A stretch of 64,000 bases of DNA, taken from the NCBI RefSeq assembly GCF_003952665.1, contig NZ_CP017946.1, positions 2,914,001-2,978,000 of the forward strand, read 5' to 3'. Origin of the DNA: Bosea sp. Tri-49. GTDB taxonomy: Bacteria; Pseudomonadota; Alphaproteobacteria; Rhizobiales; Beijerinckiaceae. The stretch's first letter is position 1; the number at the start of each line of letters is the position of its first letter. Below are positions 1 through 8,660 of this stretch, in pieces. The notes below the pieces were generated by a model. It had not been told where the DNA came from and made no database searches. It saw only the letters and a program-made list of their open reading frames with translations. Made by a program: the position numbers and the translations under genes.

Positions 1-367
1 CGAGCGCGCGGATCTGCTTGCCGACCGGCACGCCACCGAAGATCACCGTCGACTTCAGCGGGGTGAACTGGGCGTAGGTGCGGATGCTCGCCTCGATCTG
101 GGCTGCGAGTTCGCGGGTCGGCGACAGAATGAGCGCGCGCACCGAACGCAGCTGCATGCGCCGCGGCTGGTTCATCAGCCGGTGCAGCATGGGCAGCGAG
201 AACGCAGCCGTCTTGCCGGTGCCGGTCTGGGCGGCCCCGAGCAGGTCACGACCGTCGCGAATGGAAGGGATCGCCTGCGCCTGGATCGGCGTCGGCGTCT
301 CGTAACCTTCGGCGGCGAGCGCTTTGAGAAGCGGCTCGGCCAGGCCGAGGTCGGTGAACTTTGTCAA
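1..367 (-). CDS. DEAD-box ATP-dependent RNA helicase, RhlE type (N-terminal part; gene continues beyond base 1)
   Basis: Only the first ~122 residues are in the window. They show the Q motif (FTDLGL ... [11 protein letters not shown]), Walker A ([12 protein letters not shown]) and motif Ia ([10 protein letters not shown]), in DEAD-box order. The protein should unwind structured RNA during ribosome assembly or RNA decay. I chose the TTG at 365-367 because M-T-K-F-T-D-L-G is the usual start of this subfamily and an AGAAAGA stretch precedes it. An in-frame ATG at 425-427, with GAG just upstream, would add 20 residues of low-complexity sequence and cannot be excluded. The cold-shock gene downstream on the same strand makes a joint cold-adaptation role plausible, which is inference. 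The DEAD box itself lies off the window. Confidence 0.9.
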   Translation of the reverse strand, partial: MTKFTDLGLAEPLLKALAAEGYETPTPIQAQAIPSIRDGRDLLGAAQTGTGKTAAFSLPMLHRLMNQPRRMQLRSVRALILSPTRELAAQIEASIRTYAQFTPLKSTVIFGGVPVGKQIRAL

Positions 368-601
368 ATCAGGTCTTTCTGAGCCGGATGACAGGGGCGC
401 ACGTGGTGAACGGAAGCGCCTCGGCATGCCATCTCGGTCTACGCATGGTCTCTTTCCGCCCGGCGAACCGCTAGCCACTGCGCCGGAGGATATGGTGTAA
501 CGAGCATGGCACGCCCCATCGTTCGGCCATTAGGCCGAGGACAGGCGTGCCAGCCCGATCTTGGAACGGACGGACCGGAACAGTCCGCCCGGATCGTATC
601 T

Positions 602-811
602 TCAGGCGACGGCGAGATTGCCGGCCGAGGACTTGCCGGTCTTGCGATCGGCGATCAGCTCGTACGAGACGACCTGGCCCTCGCGCAGCTCGCGCAGGCC
701 AGCCCGCTCGACGGCGGAGATGTGGACGAAGATGTCCTGACCGCCGTTCTCAGGGGTGATGAAGCCGTAGCCCTTGGTGGCGTTGAACCACTTGACGGTG
801 CCCTTGTTCAT
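602..811 (-). CDS. cspA: Cold-shock protein, CspA family
   Basis: A 69-residue single cold-shock domain, the normal size for the family. RNP1 (KGYGFI) is near residue 14 and RNP2 (DIFVHI) near residue 27, with the starting KGTVKWFN typical of CspA. These proteins bind single-stranded RNA and DNA and melt secondary structure. The ATG at 809-811 has an AAGGA Shine-Dalgarno at 823-827. The gene has its own upstream region of about 220 bp, which includes a 12-bp inverted repeat just upstream of the ribosome-binding site (listed separately). Whether expression is cold-induced or constitutive cannot be told from sequence. Confidence 0.97.
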   Translation of the reverse strand: MNKGTVKWFNATKGYGFITPENGGQDIFVHISAVERAGLRELREGQVVSYELIADRKTGKSSAGNLAVA

Positions 812-828
812 ATCGGGACTAATCCTTG

Positions 829-918
829 CACTTCAGATCCGCGTATTCGTGGAACCCATAACCGGACGCGCGGACGCCTTGCCATGGTCTTGTAGCGACG
901 TGTGGTGGATCTGAAGTG
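829..918 (-). promoter_or_regulatory. cspA 5' leader with a 12-bp inverted repeat
   Basis: The 12 bases at 829-840 (CACTTCAGATCC) are the exact reverse complement of 907-918 (GGATCTGAAGTG), 66 nt apart. The proximal arm ends 2 nt upstream of the cspA Shine-Dalgarno (823-827). If transcription starts upstream of 918, the leader RNA can fold into a long-range hairpin ending beside the ribosome-binding site. Long structured leaders that act as thermosensors are known for cspA of enterobacteria. The same role here is inference. Confidence 0.5.
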
Positions 919-1033
919 GCCCGCCGGTCGGAATACCCGCGCGGAGGATTGGCCAGAACCGGCCGCATCTCGTCTTACATCGGTCGATCTACCACAAATT
1001 GCAAGGTCGGTCCAGTTTGCGCCGACCGCGCCG

Positions 1034-1975
1034 TCAATCGAGCGCGATATCGAACGTCACCGGGTAATGGTCCGAGCCGTAACTGCCGGCGCCATAGCGC
1101 ACATCGACCGCCCTGACCTCGGGGCTGGCCAGCAGATTATCGAGCAAGACGACAGGCACGTAACGGTCTGCAGGCCATGACGCGCCCAACGTCGCGTGGC
1201 GGCGCAAATTCGCCTTCAACGCCAAAGCGTTGAGCTTGAGCGAAAAGGGGGTGAGGTTAAAGTCCCCGACCACAATCTGGGTGTCGCTTGCCTGCCGCAA
1301 ACGCTCGGCGAGCCAATCGATGTGATCGACCTGCATCGCCGGTTGAAACGGATAGGCGAGGTGCAGGCCGGTGACCACATAGGGCCTGCCCGCTCCGGCA
1401 AAACGCGCCCAGACGATCGGCGGAGCCAGACGCGTGCGATCCGAGAAGCCCGCGTCGAGCCAGCCGTGCTTCGACAGCAGGACGAGACCGCAGTTCCGGC
1501 GGGCGCAGGAAACCACGTGCGGATACTTATCCCTGAGCTGTGGGACGATCTCCTGTTCCAGACGGTTGCCGATTTCCTGAAGCACGACGACATCCGCGTC
1601 GGTCTCACGCAGGAAGCCGACCACCGCCTGTGGCTCGCGATTGCCGATCCAGAGATTGAACGTCGTCACGCGCAGGGTCGGTCGAGCAGCCGACGAGGCC
1701 TGGGCCATGAGCGGCAGCGACGCCAGCACGAGGTTTGCGATCAGAACAGAAGCGCTGATGCGAAGCAGCGCACGACCACCCGCCCACCAGGCCGCAGCCA
1801 CGACCAGACTTGAAACAGCGAGCAGCAGCCAGCGGAAATGATTGATCAGCTCCAGATAGGGAACGACCCCAGCCAGGAGACCGAGCAAAGTGGCAACCGC
1901 AGTGGCGATGGCAGCAAGCCCGATCAGATATCGCGCGACGCGGCGCAGGCGAGTGACCTCAGGACTCGATGTCAC
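1034..1975 (-). CDS. Endonuclease/exonuclease/phosphatase (EEP) family protein with N-terminal membrane segments
   Basis: 313 residues. Residues ~12-85 hold three hydrophobic segments. The rest is an EEP (DNase I-like) domain with the expected metal and catalytic motifs: TFNLWI, VLQEIG, GLHLAYP, VVGDFNLTP and a C-terminal GSDHYPV. The membrane anchor plus EEP layout is that of YafD/VanJ-like proteins. It is predicted to hydrolyse phosphodiester or phosphoester bonds at the outer face of the inner membrane, with unknown substrate. The start overlaps the 3' end of the HAD gene by 17 bases, so it is the distal gene of a ppdK-HAD-EEP transcription unit. Confidence 0.85.
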   Translation of the reverse strand: MTSSPEVTRLRRVARYLIGLAAIATAVATLLGLLAGVVPYLELINHFRWLLLAVSSLVVAAAWWAGGRALLRISASVLIANLVLASLPLMAQASSAARPTLRVTTFNLWIGNREPQAVVGFLRETDADVVVLQEIGNRLEQEIVPQLRDKYPHVVSCARRNCGLVLLSKHGWLDAGFSDRTRLAPPIVWARFAGAGRPYVVTGLHLAYPFQPAMQVDHIDWLAERLRQASDTQIVVGDFNLTPFSLKLNALALKANLRRHATLGASWPADRYVPVVLLDNLLASPEVRAVDVRYGAGSYGSDHYPVTFDIALD

Positions 1976-2666
1976 GCAGCACCGACGTCAATCCGCCGAG
2001 GTCGGCCAGCTTGCGGTAACGCTGGTGGCCCGTCGGCTCCTCGGCATGCTCCAGCGCCCAGGTCAGATCATGCGGCACATAAGCCGCCCAGGCGCCGGCG
2101 GCGAGCGCCGGAACGATGTCGGATTTCAGCGAATTGCCGACCATCAGCGCCTGCCCCGGCCCATCGCCATGGCGCGCGAACAGCTTCGTATAGGTCGCGG
2201 CGCTCTTGTCGCTGACGATCTCGACCGCGTCGAAGAAGTCGCCGAGGCCGGACTGCGCCAGCTTGCGCTCCTGGTCGAAGAGGTCGCCCTTGGTGATCAG
2301 CACCAGCCGGTAGCGGCCGGCGAGCGCGGCGAGCGTGCCCTGCGCGTGCGGCAGGGTCTCGACCGGATGGGTCAGCATCTCGCGGCCGGCGGCGAGGATC
2401 TCGCCGATCACCGACTGCGGGACCTGGCCGCGGGTGATCTCGATCGCAGTCTCGATCATCGAGAGGGTGAAGCCCTTGATACCGAAACCGTAGAAGGCAA
2501 GGTTGCGCTTCTCCGCCTCGAGCAGCTTGCCGGAGATCTCGGCCGCCTCGCCATGCTCGCCGAGCAGCGCGACGAAGCGATCCTCCGTCAGCCGGAAGAA
2601 CTGCTCGTTCTGCCAGAGCGTGTCGTCGGCATCGAAGCCGATGGTGGTGAGGGCGCGTGTCGCCAT
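1959..2666 (-). CDS. HAD-superfamily hydrolase
   Basis: 235 residues, the usual length for a HAD phosphatase. Motif I is altered from the standard DxDxT to FDADDTLW near residue 10, still with both Asp. Motif II is in VLITKGD (Thr/Lys), and motif IV is weak. A GNSLKSDI segment near residue 178 takes the place of the usual GD..NDI loop. Predicted cytosolic Mg-dependent phosphatase of unknown substrate. It starts 24 bp after the stop of ppdK and overlaps the EEP gene, so the three are probably co-transcribed. No functional link to PPDK is established. Confidence 0.85.
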   Translation of the reverse strand: MATRALTTIGFDADDTLWQNEQFFRLTEDRFVALLGEHGEAAEISGKLLEAEKRNLAFYGFGIKGFTLSMIETAIEITRGQVPQSVIGEILAAGREMLTHPVETLPHAQGTLAALAGRYRLVLITKGDLFDQERKLAQSGLGDFFDAVEIVSDKSAATYTKLFARHGDGPGQALMVGNSLKSDIVPALAAGAWAAYVPHDLTWALEHAEEPTGHQRYRKLADLGGLTSVLRDIES

Positions 2667-2690
2667 GATGGATCGCGCCCTCCCCGCTTC

Positions 2691-5375
2691 TCAGGCGTCC
2701 TTGGCCTTGATCGCCCCCAGCGCCGCCTGGGCGGCGGCAAGGCGCGCGATCGGCACGCGGAAGGGCGAGCAGGAGACGTAGTCGAGGCCGATGCTCTCGC
2801 AGAAGCCGATCGAGGCGGGATCGCCGCCATGCTCGCCGCAGATGCCGAGCTTGATGTCCGGCCGGGCCTTGCGACCACGCTCGACGGCGATCCTGACCAG
2901 CTCGCCGACGCCATCCTGATCGATCGTCACGAAGGGATCGGATTCGAGCAGACCACGCGCGGTGTAGGCACCGAGGAAGGAGCCGGCATCGTCGCGGCTG
3001 ATGCCGAGCGCCGTCTGCGTCAGGTCGTTGGTGCCGAAGGAGAAGAATTCAGCGCTCCTGGCGATCTCCTCCGCCCGCAGTGCGGCACGTGGCAGTTCGA
3101 TCATGGTGCCGACCTGATAGGTCAGCTCGCTGCCGCTCTCCTTGCGAACCGCCTCGGCCATCGCATCGATGCGGTCCTTGACTAGATCGAGCTCGGGCGC
3201 GCCCATGACGAGCGGCACCATCACCTCGGGGATGACCGGATGACCGGTCTCCTTGGCGGCGATCACCGCCGCCTCGAAGATGGCCCTGGCCTGCATCTCG
3301 GCGATCTCGGGATAGGCGACCGCGAGGCGCACGCCGCGGAAGCCGAGCATCGGGTTGATCTCGTGCAGTTCTGCGGCGCGGCGTTTCAGCTTGTCGATGG
3401 TCGTGCCCATCGCCGAGGCGACCTCGGCGATCTCGTCATCGGTGTGCGGCAGGAACTCGTGCAGCGGCGGATCGAGCAGGCGGATCGTCACCGGCAGACC
3501 CTGCATGATGGCGAAGAGCTCGACGAAGTCCTGGCGCTGCATCGGCAGGAGCTTGGCAAGCGCAGCTCGCCGGCCCTTCTCGTCCTCGGCCAGGATCATC
3601 TCACGCACGGCGAGGATGCGGCCGGCGTCGAAGAACATGTGCTCGGTGCGGCAAAGCCCGATGCCTTCGGCGCCGAACTCGCGCGCCGCCTTGGCGTCGC
3701 GCGGGGTCTCGGCATTGGCGCGGATCTTGAGACGCCGGACCTTGTCGGCCCAGCCCATCAGCGTGCGGAAGTCGCCGGAGAGCTCCGGCTGCTGCATCTT
3801 GACCTCGCCGAGCAGCACCTGGCCGCTGCTGCCGTCTATTGTGATGAAGTCGCCGGCCTTCAGCGTCGTCGGCCCCACGGTCATCGTGCCCTTGGCGTAG
3901 TCGACGCGAATCTGGCCGGCGCCGGAGACGCAGGGCTTGCCCATGCCGCGCGCCACGACCGCCGCATGCGAGGTCATGCCGCCGCGCGTGGTCAGGATGC
4001 CTTCGGCGGCGTGCATGCCGTGAATGTCCTCAGGCGAGGTCTCGACGCGCACGAGGATGACCTTCTTGCCGCCCTTCTTGGCGGCCTCGGCCGCCTCCGA
4101 GGTGAAGACCACCTCGCCGGCGGCGGCGCCGGGCGAGGCCGGCAGGCCGCCGGTCAGCACGCGCCGCTCGGCCTTGGTGTCGATGGTCGGATGCAGCAAT
4201 TGGTCGAGCGCGCCGGGCTCGACACGGCCGACCGCTTCCTTTTCGGTGATCAGGCCCTCGCGGGCGAGCTCGACCGCGATCCTGAGCGCCGCCTTGGCGG
4301 TGCGCTTGCCGGACCGGGTCTGCAGCATCCAGAGCTTGCCCTCCTGGATGGTGAACTCCATGTCCTGCATGTCGCGGTAATGCTTCTCGAGGATGCCGTA
4401 GATGCGGCAGAGCTCGGCATAGGCCTCCGGCATCGCCTTCTCCATCGAGGGCTTGTCGGATTTGGCGGCGGCCTTGGCCGCCTCGGTGATGTCCTGCGGG
4501 GTGCGGATGCCGGCGACCACGTCCTCGCCCTGGGCGTTGATCAGGAACTCGCCATAGAGCGCGTTCTCGCCGGTCGAGGGGTTGCGGGTGAAGGCGACGC
4601 CGGTCGCCGAGGTCTCGCCCATATTGCCGAAGACCATCGACTGGACGTTGACCGCCGTGCCCCAGGAAGCCGGGATGCTGTTGAGCTCGCGATACTTGAT
4701 CGCGCGGGCGTTCATCCAGGACGAGAAGACGGCGCCGACAGCGCCCCAGAGCTGCTCGTTCGGGTCCTGCGGGAAGTCGGAGCCGAGCTCCTTCTTCACG
4801 ATCTCCTTGTACTTGCCGACCAGCACCTTCCAATCATCGGCCGTAAGATCGGTGTCGAGATTGAGGCCCTTGCGCTCCTTGTAGTCCTCGAGCGCCTCCT
4901 CGAAATGGCCATGGTCGATGTCGAGCACGACGTTCGAGTACATGGTGATGAAGCGGCGATAGCTGTCATAGGCGAAGCGGGCATCGCCCGAGGCCTTGGC
5001 GACGGCTTCAACGGTGACGTCGTTGAGGCCGAGATTGAGGACAGTGTCCATCATGCCCGGCATCGAGGCGCGGGCGCCGGAGCGGACCGAGACGAGCAGC
5101 GGATTGGCCGGGTCGCCGAAGGTCTTGGCCGTCAGCTTGGCCATGCCGGCCAGCGCCGCCTTGACCTCAGCCTCGAGCGCAGCCGGGAACTTCTTGCCGT
5201 TGTCGTAGTACCAGGTGCAGACCTCGGTGGTGATGGTAAAGCCCGGAGGCACCGGAAGACCGAGATTGCTCATCTCGGCCAGGTTCGCGCCCTTGCCGCC
5301 GAGCAGGTTCTTCATGCCCGCCTCTCCTTCCGCCTTGCCGTCGCCGAAGGTGTAGACCCACTTCTCGCCTGCCAT
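2691..5375 (-). CDS. ppdK: Pyruvate, phosphate dikinase
   Basis: 894 residues, full length for PPDK. The N-terminal ATP-grasp domain starts with KWVYTFGDG and GGKGANLAEM. The central swivelling domain carries the phospho-His in GGMTSHAAVVARGMGKPC. The C-terminal PEP/pyruvate barrel has GTNDLTQTALGISRDD and the CGEHGGDP active-site loop. It interconverts ATP + Pi + pyruvate and AMP + PPi + PEP, giving a gluconeogenic or PPi-dependent route. I start at the ATG at 5373-5375, preceded by GGGAAAGGCAGG. An ORF extension upstream (25 codons) has no family resemblance. First gene of the ppdK-HAD-EEP unit, divergent from the FMN oxidase gene at 5668. Confidence 0.97.
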   Translation of the reverse strand: MAGEKWVYTFGDGKAEGEAGMKNLLGGKGANLAEMSNLGLPVPPGFTITTEVCTWYYDNGKKFPAALEAEVKAALAGMAKLTAKTFGDPANPLLVSVRSGARASMPGMMDTVLNLGLNDVTVEAVAKASGDARFAYDSYRRFITMYSNVVLDIDHGHFEEALEDYKERKGLNLDTDLTADDWKVLVGKYKEIVKKELGSDFPQDPNEQLWGAVGAVFSSWMNARAIKYRELNSIPASWGTAVNVQSMVFGNMGETSATGVAFTRNPSTGENALYGEFLINAQGEDVVAGIRTPQDITEAAKAAAKSDKPSMEKAMPEAYAELCRIYGILEKHYRDMQDMEFTIQEGKLWMLQTRSGKRTAKAALRIAVELAREGLITEKEAVGRVEPGALDQLLHPTIDTKAERRVLTGGLPASPGAAAGEVVFTSEAAEAAKKGGKKVILVRVETSPEDIHGMHAAEGILTTRGGMTSHAAVVARGMGKPCVSGAGQIRVDYAKGTMTVGPTTLKAGDFITIDGSSGQVLLGEVKMQQPELSGDFRTLMGWADKVRRLKIRANAETPRDAKAAREFGAEGIGLCRTEHMFFDAGRILAVREMILAEDEKGRRAALAKLLPMQRQDFVELFAIMQGLPVTIRLLDPPLHEFLPHTDDEIAEVASAMGTTIDKLKRRAAELHEINPMLGFRGVRLAVAYPEIAEMQARAIFEAAVIAAKETGHPVIPEVMVPLVMGAPELDLVKDRIDAMAEAVRKESGSELTYQVGTMIELPRAALRAEEIARSAEFFSFGTNDLTQTALGISRDDAGSFLGAYTARGLLESDPFVTIDQDGVGELVRIAVERGRKARPDIKLGICGEHGGDPASIGFCESIGLDYVSCSPFRVPIARLAAAQAALGAIKAKDA

Positions 5376-5667
5376 AGCCTGCCTTTCCCAACGTTGGTGA
5401 CCGGCATTGAACGCCGGCGCGCCCGCATGGTTTCGCATTTGCGGCAGCACCTGCTGCGGCGCACCTGCGCGGCGTGGTCATGCCGAAAAGCGCATGAACA
5501 ATCAATGAGCATGCACCGCGCCAATCGGCAGCACAGCGACAGGCGGCGCAATATGGCCAAGGTCGCCGCTGCGCGATAGGATTCTATCCCGCCTTTCGGC
5601 GCGGCGGCGCCATCGACCCAGTGGTTGCCTGTCTCGCCCGCTTTCCAGAACAACGCCGAAGCGAACG

Positions 5668-6813
5668 ATGCGCCTGAACGACTGCCACAATTTCCATGAC
5701 TTCCGCACCCTCGCGAGGAAGCGGCTGCCGGGCCCGATCTTCAATTACATCGACGGGGGCGCCGATGACGAGGTCACGCTCCGGCGCAACGCCGAGAGCT
5801 TCGAGCGGTGCGATCTCATTCCGAGTGTCCTGCGCGGCGTGACCACCGTCGATACCTCTGTCACCGTGATGGGGCAGAAGCTCGCCGTGCCGTTCTACTG
5901 CTCGCCGACGGCCCTGCAGCGGCTCTTCCATCATCAGGGCGAGCGCGCGGTCGCCGCGGCGGCCGCCCGCCATGGCACCATGTTCGGCGTCTCCTCGCTC
6001 GGCACCGTCAGCCTCGAGGAGCTGCGCAAGGCCCATAGCAGCCCGCAGGTCTACCAGTTCTATTTCCACAAGGATCGCGGCCTGAACCGCGCCATGATGG
6101 AGCGCGCCAAGGCGGCGGGCGTCGAGGTGATGATGCTGACCGTCGACAGCATCACCGGCGGCAATCGCGAGCGCGACCTGCGCACCGGCTTCTCGATCCC
6201 GTTCCGGCTCAACCTCGCCGGCATCACGCAGTTCGCGATCAAGCCGCAATGGGCGCTGAACTACCTCACCCATGAGAAATTCAGCCTGCCGCAGCTCGAC
6301 AGCCACGTCGACATGGGCGGCGGCGTGATGTCGATCAGCCGTTACTTCACCGAGATGCTCGACCCGTCGATGACCTGGGACGATGTCGCCGAGATGGTCA
6401 AGCTCTGGTCAGGGCAGTTCTGCCTGAAGGGGATAATGTCGGTCGCCGACGCGAAGCGAGCCGTCGAGATCGGCTGCACCGGTATCATCCTGTCCAATCA
6501 TGGCGGCCGCCAGCTCGACGGTTCGCGCGCCGCCTTCGACCAGCTTGCTGAGATCGTCGACGCCGTCGGCGACCGCATCGACGTGATCATGGATGGTGGC
6601 ATCCAGCGTGGCTCGCATGTGCTGAAGGCGCTGTCGCTCGGCGCCAAGGCGGTCGGCGTCGGGCGCTACTACCTCTATCCGCTCGCGGCCGCCGGACAGC
6701 CCGGCGTCGAACGCGCCCTCGGCCAGCTCAAGATAGAGGTCGAGCGCGGCATGAAGCTGATGGGCGTGACCAGGCTGGATCAATTGTCGCGCGAGAATCT
6801 GCGGTTCCGGTAG
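5668..6813 (+). CDS. FMN-dependent alpha-hydroxy-acid oxidase/dehydrogenase (L-lactate dehydrogenase-like)
   Basis: 381 residues, a single-domain TIM-barrel enzyme of the lactate dehydrogenase (LldD)/glycolate oxidase family. Visible elements: FNYIDGGADDE near residue 25 (FMN binding), PFYCSPTALQRL at 75-86, the catalytic His278 and Arg281 in SNHGGRQLDGS, and the phosphate-binding MDGGIQRGSHV. It oxidises an (S)-2-hydroxy acid to the 2-keto acid. The sequence alone does not separate L-lactate from other 2-hydroxy acids. It lies divergent from ppdK, which uses pyruvate, so lactate-to-pyruvate entry would fit the context. That is inference. Confidence 0.9.
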   Translation: MRLNDCHNFHDFRTLARKRLPGPIFNYIDGGADDEVTLRRNAESFERCDLIPSVLRGVTTVDTSVTVMGQKLAVPFYCSPTALQRLFHHQGERAVAAAAARHGTMFGVSSLGTVSLEELRKAHSSPQVYQFYFHKDRGLNRAMMERAKAAGVEVMMLTVDSITGGNRERDLRTGFSIPFRLNLAGITQFAIKPQWALNYLTHEKFSLPQLDSHVDMGGGVMSISRYFTEMLDPSMTWDDVAEMVKLWSGQFCLKGIMSVADAKRAVEIGCTGIILSNHGGRQLDGSRAAFDQLAEIVDAVGDRIDVIMDGGIQRGSHVLKALSLGAKAVGVGRYYLYPLAAAGQPGVERALGQLKIEVERGMKLMGVTRLDQLSRENLRFR

Positions 6814-6837
6814 CCCAAAGCCGGAAACGACCCACGT

Positions 6838-7335
6838 TCAGCCAGCTTTCTTGCCGCGCGCCGCCTTCGGCCAGCGCAGCGGCCAATTGACGATGCGCTC
6901 GACGATCTCGTCCTCGGCAACCTCGTCCTCATTGGCGTAGACGCGGTCCCTGACGGACACGCCTGCGGCAACCACCGTCTGCGGATCGCCCGAGACGAGC
7001 GGATGCCACCAGGGCAGGTCCCTGCCCTCGCCGACGAGCTTGTAGGCGCAGGTCGGCGGCAGCCAGGACAGCGTGCGGACCGCGTCCGGCGTGAGCGTGA
7101 CGCAATCGGGAACCGTCTTCGACCGGTTAGCGTAGTCATGGCAGCGGCAGGTCGATGCGTCGAACAGGCGGCAGCCGATATCGGTGGCGTGGAGCCTGCC
7201 GGTGTCGTCATCCTCGAGCTTGACCAGGCAGCAGCGGCCGCAGCCGTCGCAGAGCGATTCCCACTCCGCCTCGGTCATCTCCTCGAGCGTCTTGGTGCGC
7301 CAGAAGGGCGCGCTATCGATCATCGGGCCGGCCAT
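6838..7335 (-). CDS. YcgN-type cysteine-cluster protein (UPF0260)
   Basis: 165 residues. The family hallmark is present: CDGCGRCC near residue 30, then C..D...C.C..Y in [26 protein letters not shown] and LPPTCAY. The pattern suggests a metal or Fe-S site (YkgJ/YcgN superfamily), but the function is unknown. Monocistronic, converging on the FMN oxidase and divergent from the iron transporter at 7518. The ATG at 7333-7335 begins [12 protein letters not shown], which fits the family start. Confidence 0.9.
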   Translation of the reverse strand: MAGPMIDSAPFWRTKTLEEMTEAEWESLCDGCGRCCLVKLEDDDTGRLHATDIGCRLFDASTCRCHDYANRSKTVPDCVTLTPDAVRTLSWLPPTCAYKLVGEGRDLPWWHPLVSGDPQTVVAAGVSVRDRVYANEDEVAEDEIVERIVNWPLRWPKAARGKKAG

Positions 7336-7430
7336 GGCTGCTTATGCCCCGCCGCAGCGGCAGAGGGAAGCGCGCCAGCGTCGCAGCAAGGGGTATCTCA
7401 CCCATAATCTTACATTCATTCTAATCTTTG

Positions 7431-7447
7431 TTTAGAGGCGTTATAAT
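7431..7447. promoter_or_regulatory. Candidate Irr (ICE-type) iron-control box overlapping a TATAAT hexamer
   Basis: TTTAGAG-GCG-TTATAAT matches 11 of the 14 specified positions of the rhizobial Irr box TTTAGAA-N3-TTCTAAA as I remember it. It includes a perfect TATAAT (7442-7447), 70 bp before the start of an iron-type ABC transporter operon. A further TTCTAA half-site lies at 7419-7424. No convincing -35 hexamer is spaced correctly. Regulatory assignment is inference from motif and context. Confidence 0.45.
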
Positions 7448-7482
7448 CTATGAAAATTGACCGAATACTCGGATCGGCCTAA

Positions 7483-7517
7483 CGGGAGGAAGAATTCCCT
7501 GTTCGTGAGCCCTCCCG
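7483..7517 (+). promoter_or_regulatory. Hairpin able to sequester the Shine-Dalgarno of the iron-binding-protein gene
   Basis: CGGGAGG (7483-7489), which contains the best purine-rich ribosome-binding sequence upstream of the ATG at 7518, is exactly complementary to CCTCCCG (7511-7517), which directly abuts that ATG. The loop is 21 nt. Pairing would hide the ribosome site. Function is untested. Confidence 0.35.
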
Positions 7518-8660
7518 ATGCTGACCCGCCGATATCTGCTGCGCGCCTTTACGATCATCGCCGGCCTGACAATCGGAGCCCTCCCCGCGCTGGCCGACAA
7601 GGTGACCGTCACCGATATCGTCGGACGCAAGATCGAGGTCGAGGCTCCGGTCAAGCGGATCATCCTCGGCGAAGGCCGGCAGATGTATTTCGTCGGCGCC
7701 CTCGACAAGGACGAGCCGTTCAAGCGCGTCGTCGGCTGGCGTGACGACCTCGGCAAGGCCGATCCCGAGACCTACCGCGCCTATGAGAAGCGCTATCCGC
7801 AGATCGCCAAGCTGCCGACTTTCGGCGGTATGAAGGAAGGCGCCTTCGACATCGAGCAGGCGATCTCGCTCAAGCCCGACGTGCTCTTCCTCAACATCGA
7901 GGCCAAGATCGCCAGCGACGAGGCCAAGCTGGTCGAGAAGCTCGCCTCGGTCGGCATTCCCGTCGTCTATGTCGACTTCCGCGAGAAGCCGTTCGAGCAC
8001 ACCGAGCCGTCGATGCGGCTGATCGGCAAGCTCTTCGGCAAGGAGCAGGTCGCCGAGGACTTCATCACGTTCCGCGCCGAGCAGATCAAGGTGGTGACCG
8101 ATCGCCTCGCCAAGGCAGGCGATCTCAAGCGCCCGCTCGTCATGGTCGAGCGCGCCGGCGGCTATTCCGACGATTGCTGCATGTCCTTCGGCAATGAGAA
8201 CTTCGGCAAGATGGTCGACTTCGCCGGCGGCCGGAACCTGGCGGCCCCGCTGATCCCCGGCACCTTCGGCACCGTCAACGCCGAGCAGATAGTCGCCTCC
8301 AACCCCGATGTCGTGATCGTCACCGGCAGCAACTGGGATGGTTATGTCCCGGGCGGCAACTGGGTCGGGCTCGGCTACGGCGCCAACATGACCGAGGCTC
8401 GCCGCAAGCTGACCAATCTGATGAAGCGCCCGGCCTTCACCCAGACTGCGGCCGTCAGGAACGGCCGTGTCCACGGCATCTGGCACCAGTTCTACAACAG
8501 CCCCTATCAGTTCGTGGCGATCCAGGAGATCGCGAAGTGGCTGCACCCCGATCTGTTCAAGGACGTCGACCCCGGCGCGACCATGAAGACGCTGCACGAG
8601 CGCTTCCTGCCGCTGCCCTACGAGCCCGGCCTGTGGGTCTCGCTCGAGGCCGGCAAATGA
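7518..8660 (+). CDS. Iron-complex ABC transporter, periplasmic substrate-binding protein (FecB/BtuF type)
   Basis: 380 residues with a signal peptide (RR at 4-5, hydrophobic segment, ALA cleavage near residue 26). The mature part starts KVTVTDIVGRKIEV and has PVKRIILGEG, the typical opening of helical-backbone metal-complex receptors. Later parts include LKPDVLFLN and NPDVVIVTGSN. Such proteins hand Fe-siderophore, haem or cobalamin to a FecCD permease, and the ligand cannot be read from sequence. It has a Cys pair (DDCCMSF) near residue 219. The ATG overlaps no upstream gene. The stop overlaps the permease start (ATGA), giving tight coupling. A candidate Irr box lies upstream. Confidence 0.9.
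   Translation: MLTRRYLLRAFTIIAGLTIGALPALADKVTVTDIVGRKIEVEAPVKRIILGEGRQMYFVGALDKDEPFKRVVGWRDDLGKADPETYRAYEKRYPQIAKLPTFGGMKEGAFDIEQAISLKPDVLFLNIEAKIASDEAKLVEKLASVGIPVVYVDFREKPFEHTEPSMRLIGKLFGKEQVAEDFITFRAEQIKVVTDRLAKAGDLKRPLVMVERAGGYSDDCCMSFGNENFGKMVDFAGGRNLAAPLIPGTFGTVNAEQIVASNPDVVIVTGSNWDGYVPGGNWVGLGYGANMTEARRKLTNLMKRPAFTQTAAVRNGRVHGIWHQFYNSPYQFVAIQEIAKWLHPDLFKDVDPGATMKTLHERFLPLPYEPGLWVSLEAGK

Noticed and set aside
3240..5579. 779-codon open frame on the plus strand opposite ppdK
   Set aside because: The translation is rich in His, Arg, Asp and Gly with no domain pattern, and the opposite strand encodes a complete PPDK. It arises from high-GC third positions.
5575..5588. GATAG/CTATC small dyad between ppdK and the FMN oxidase
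   Set aside because: Only 5-bp arms, expected by chance. No further evidence of an operator.
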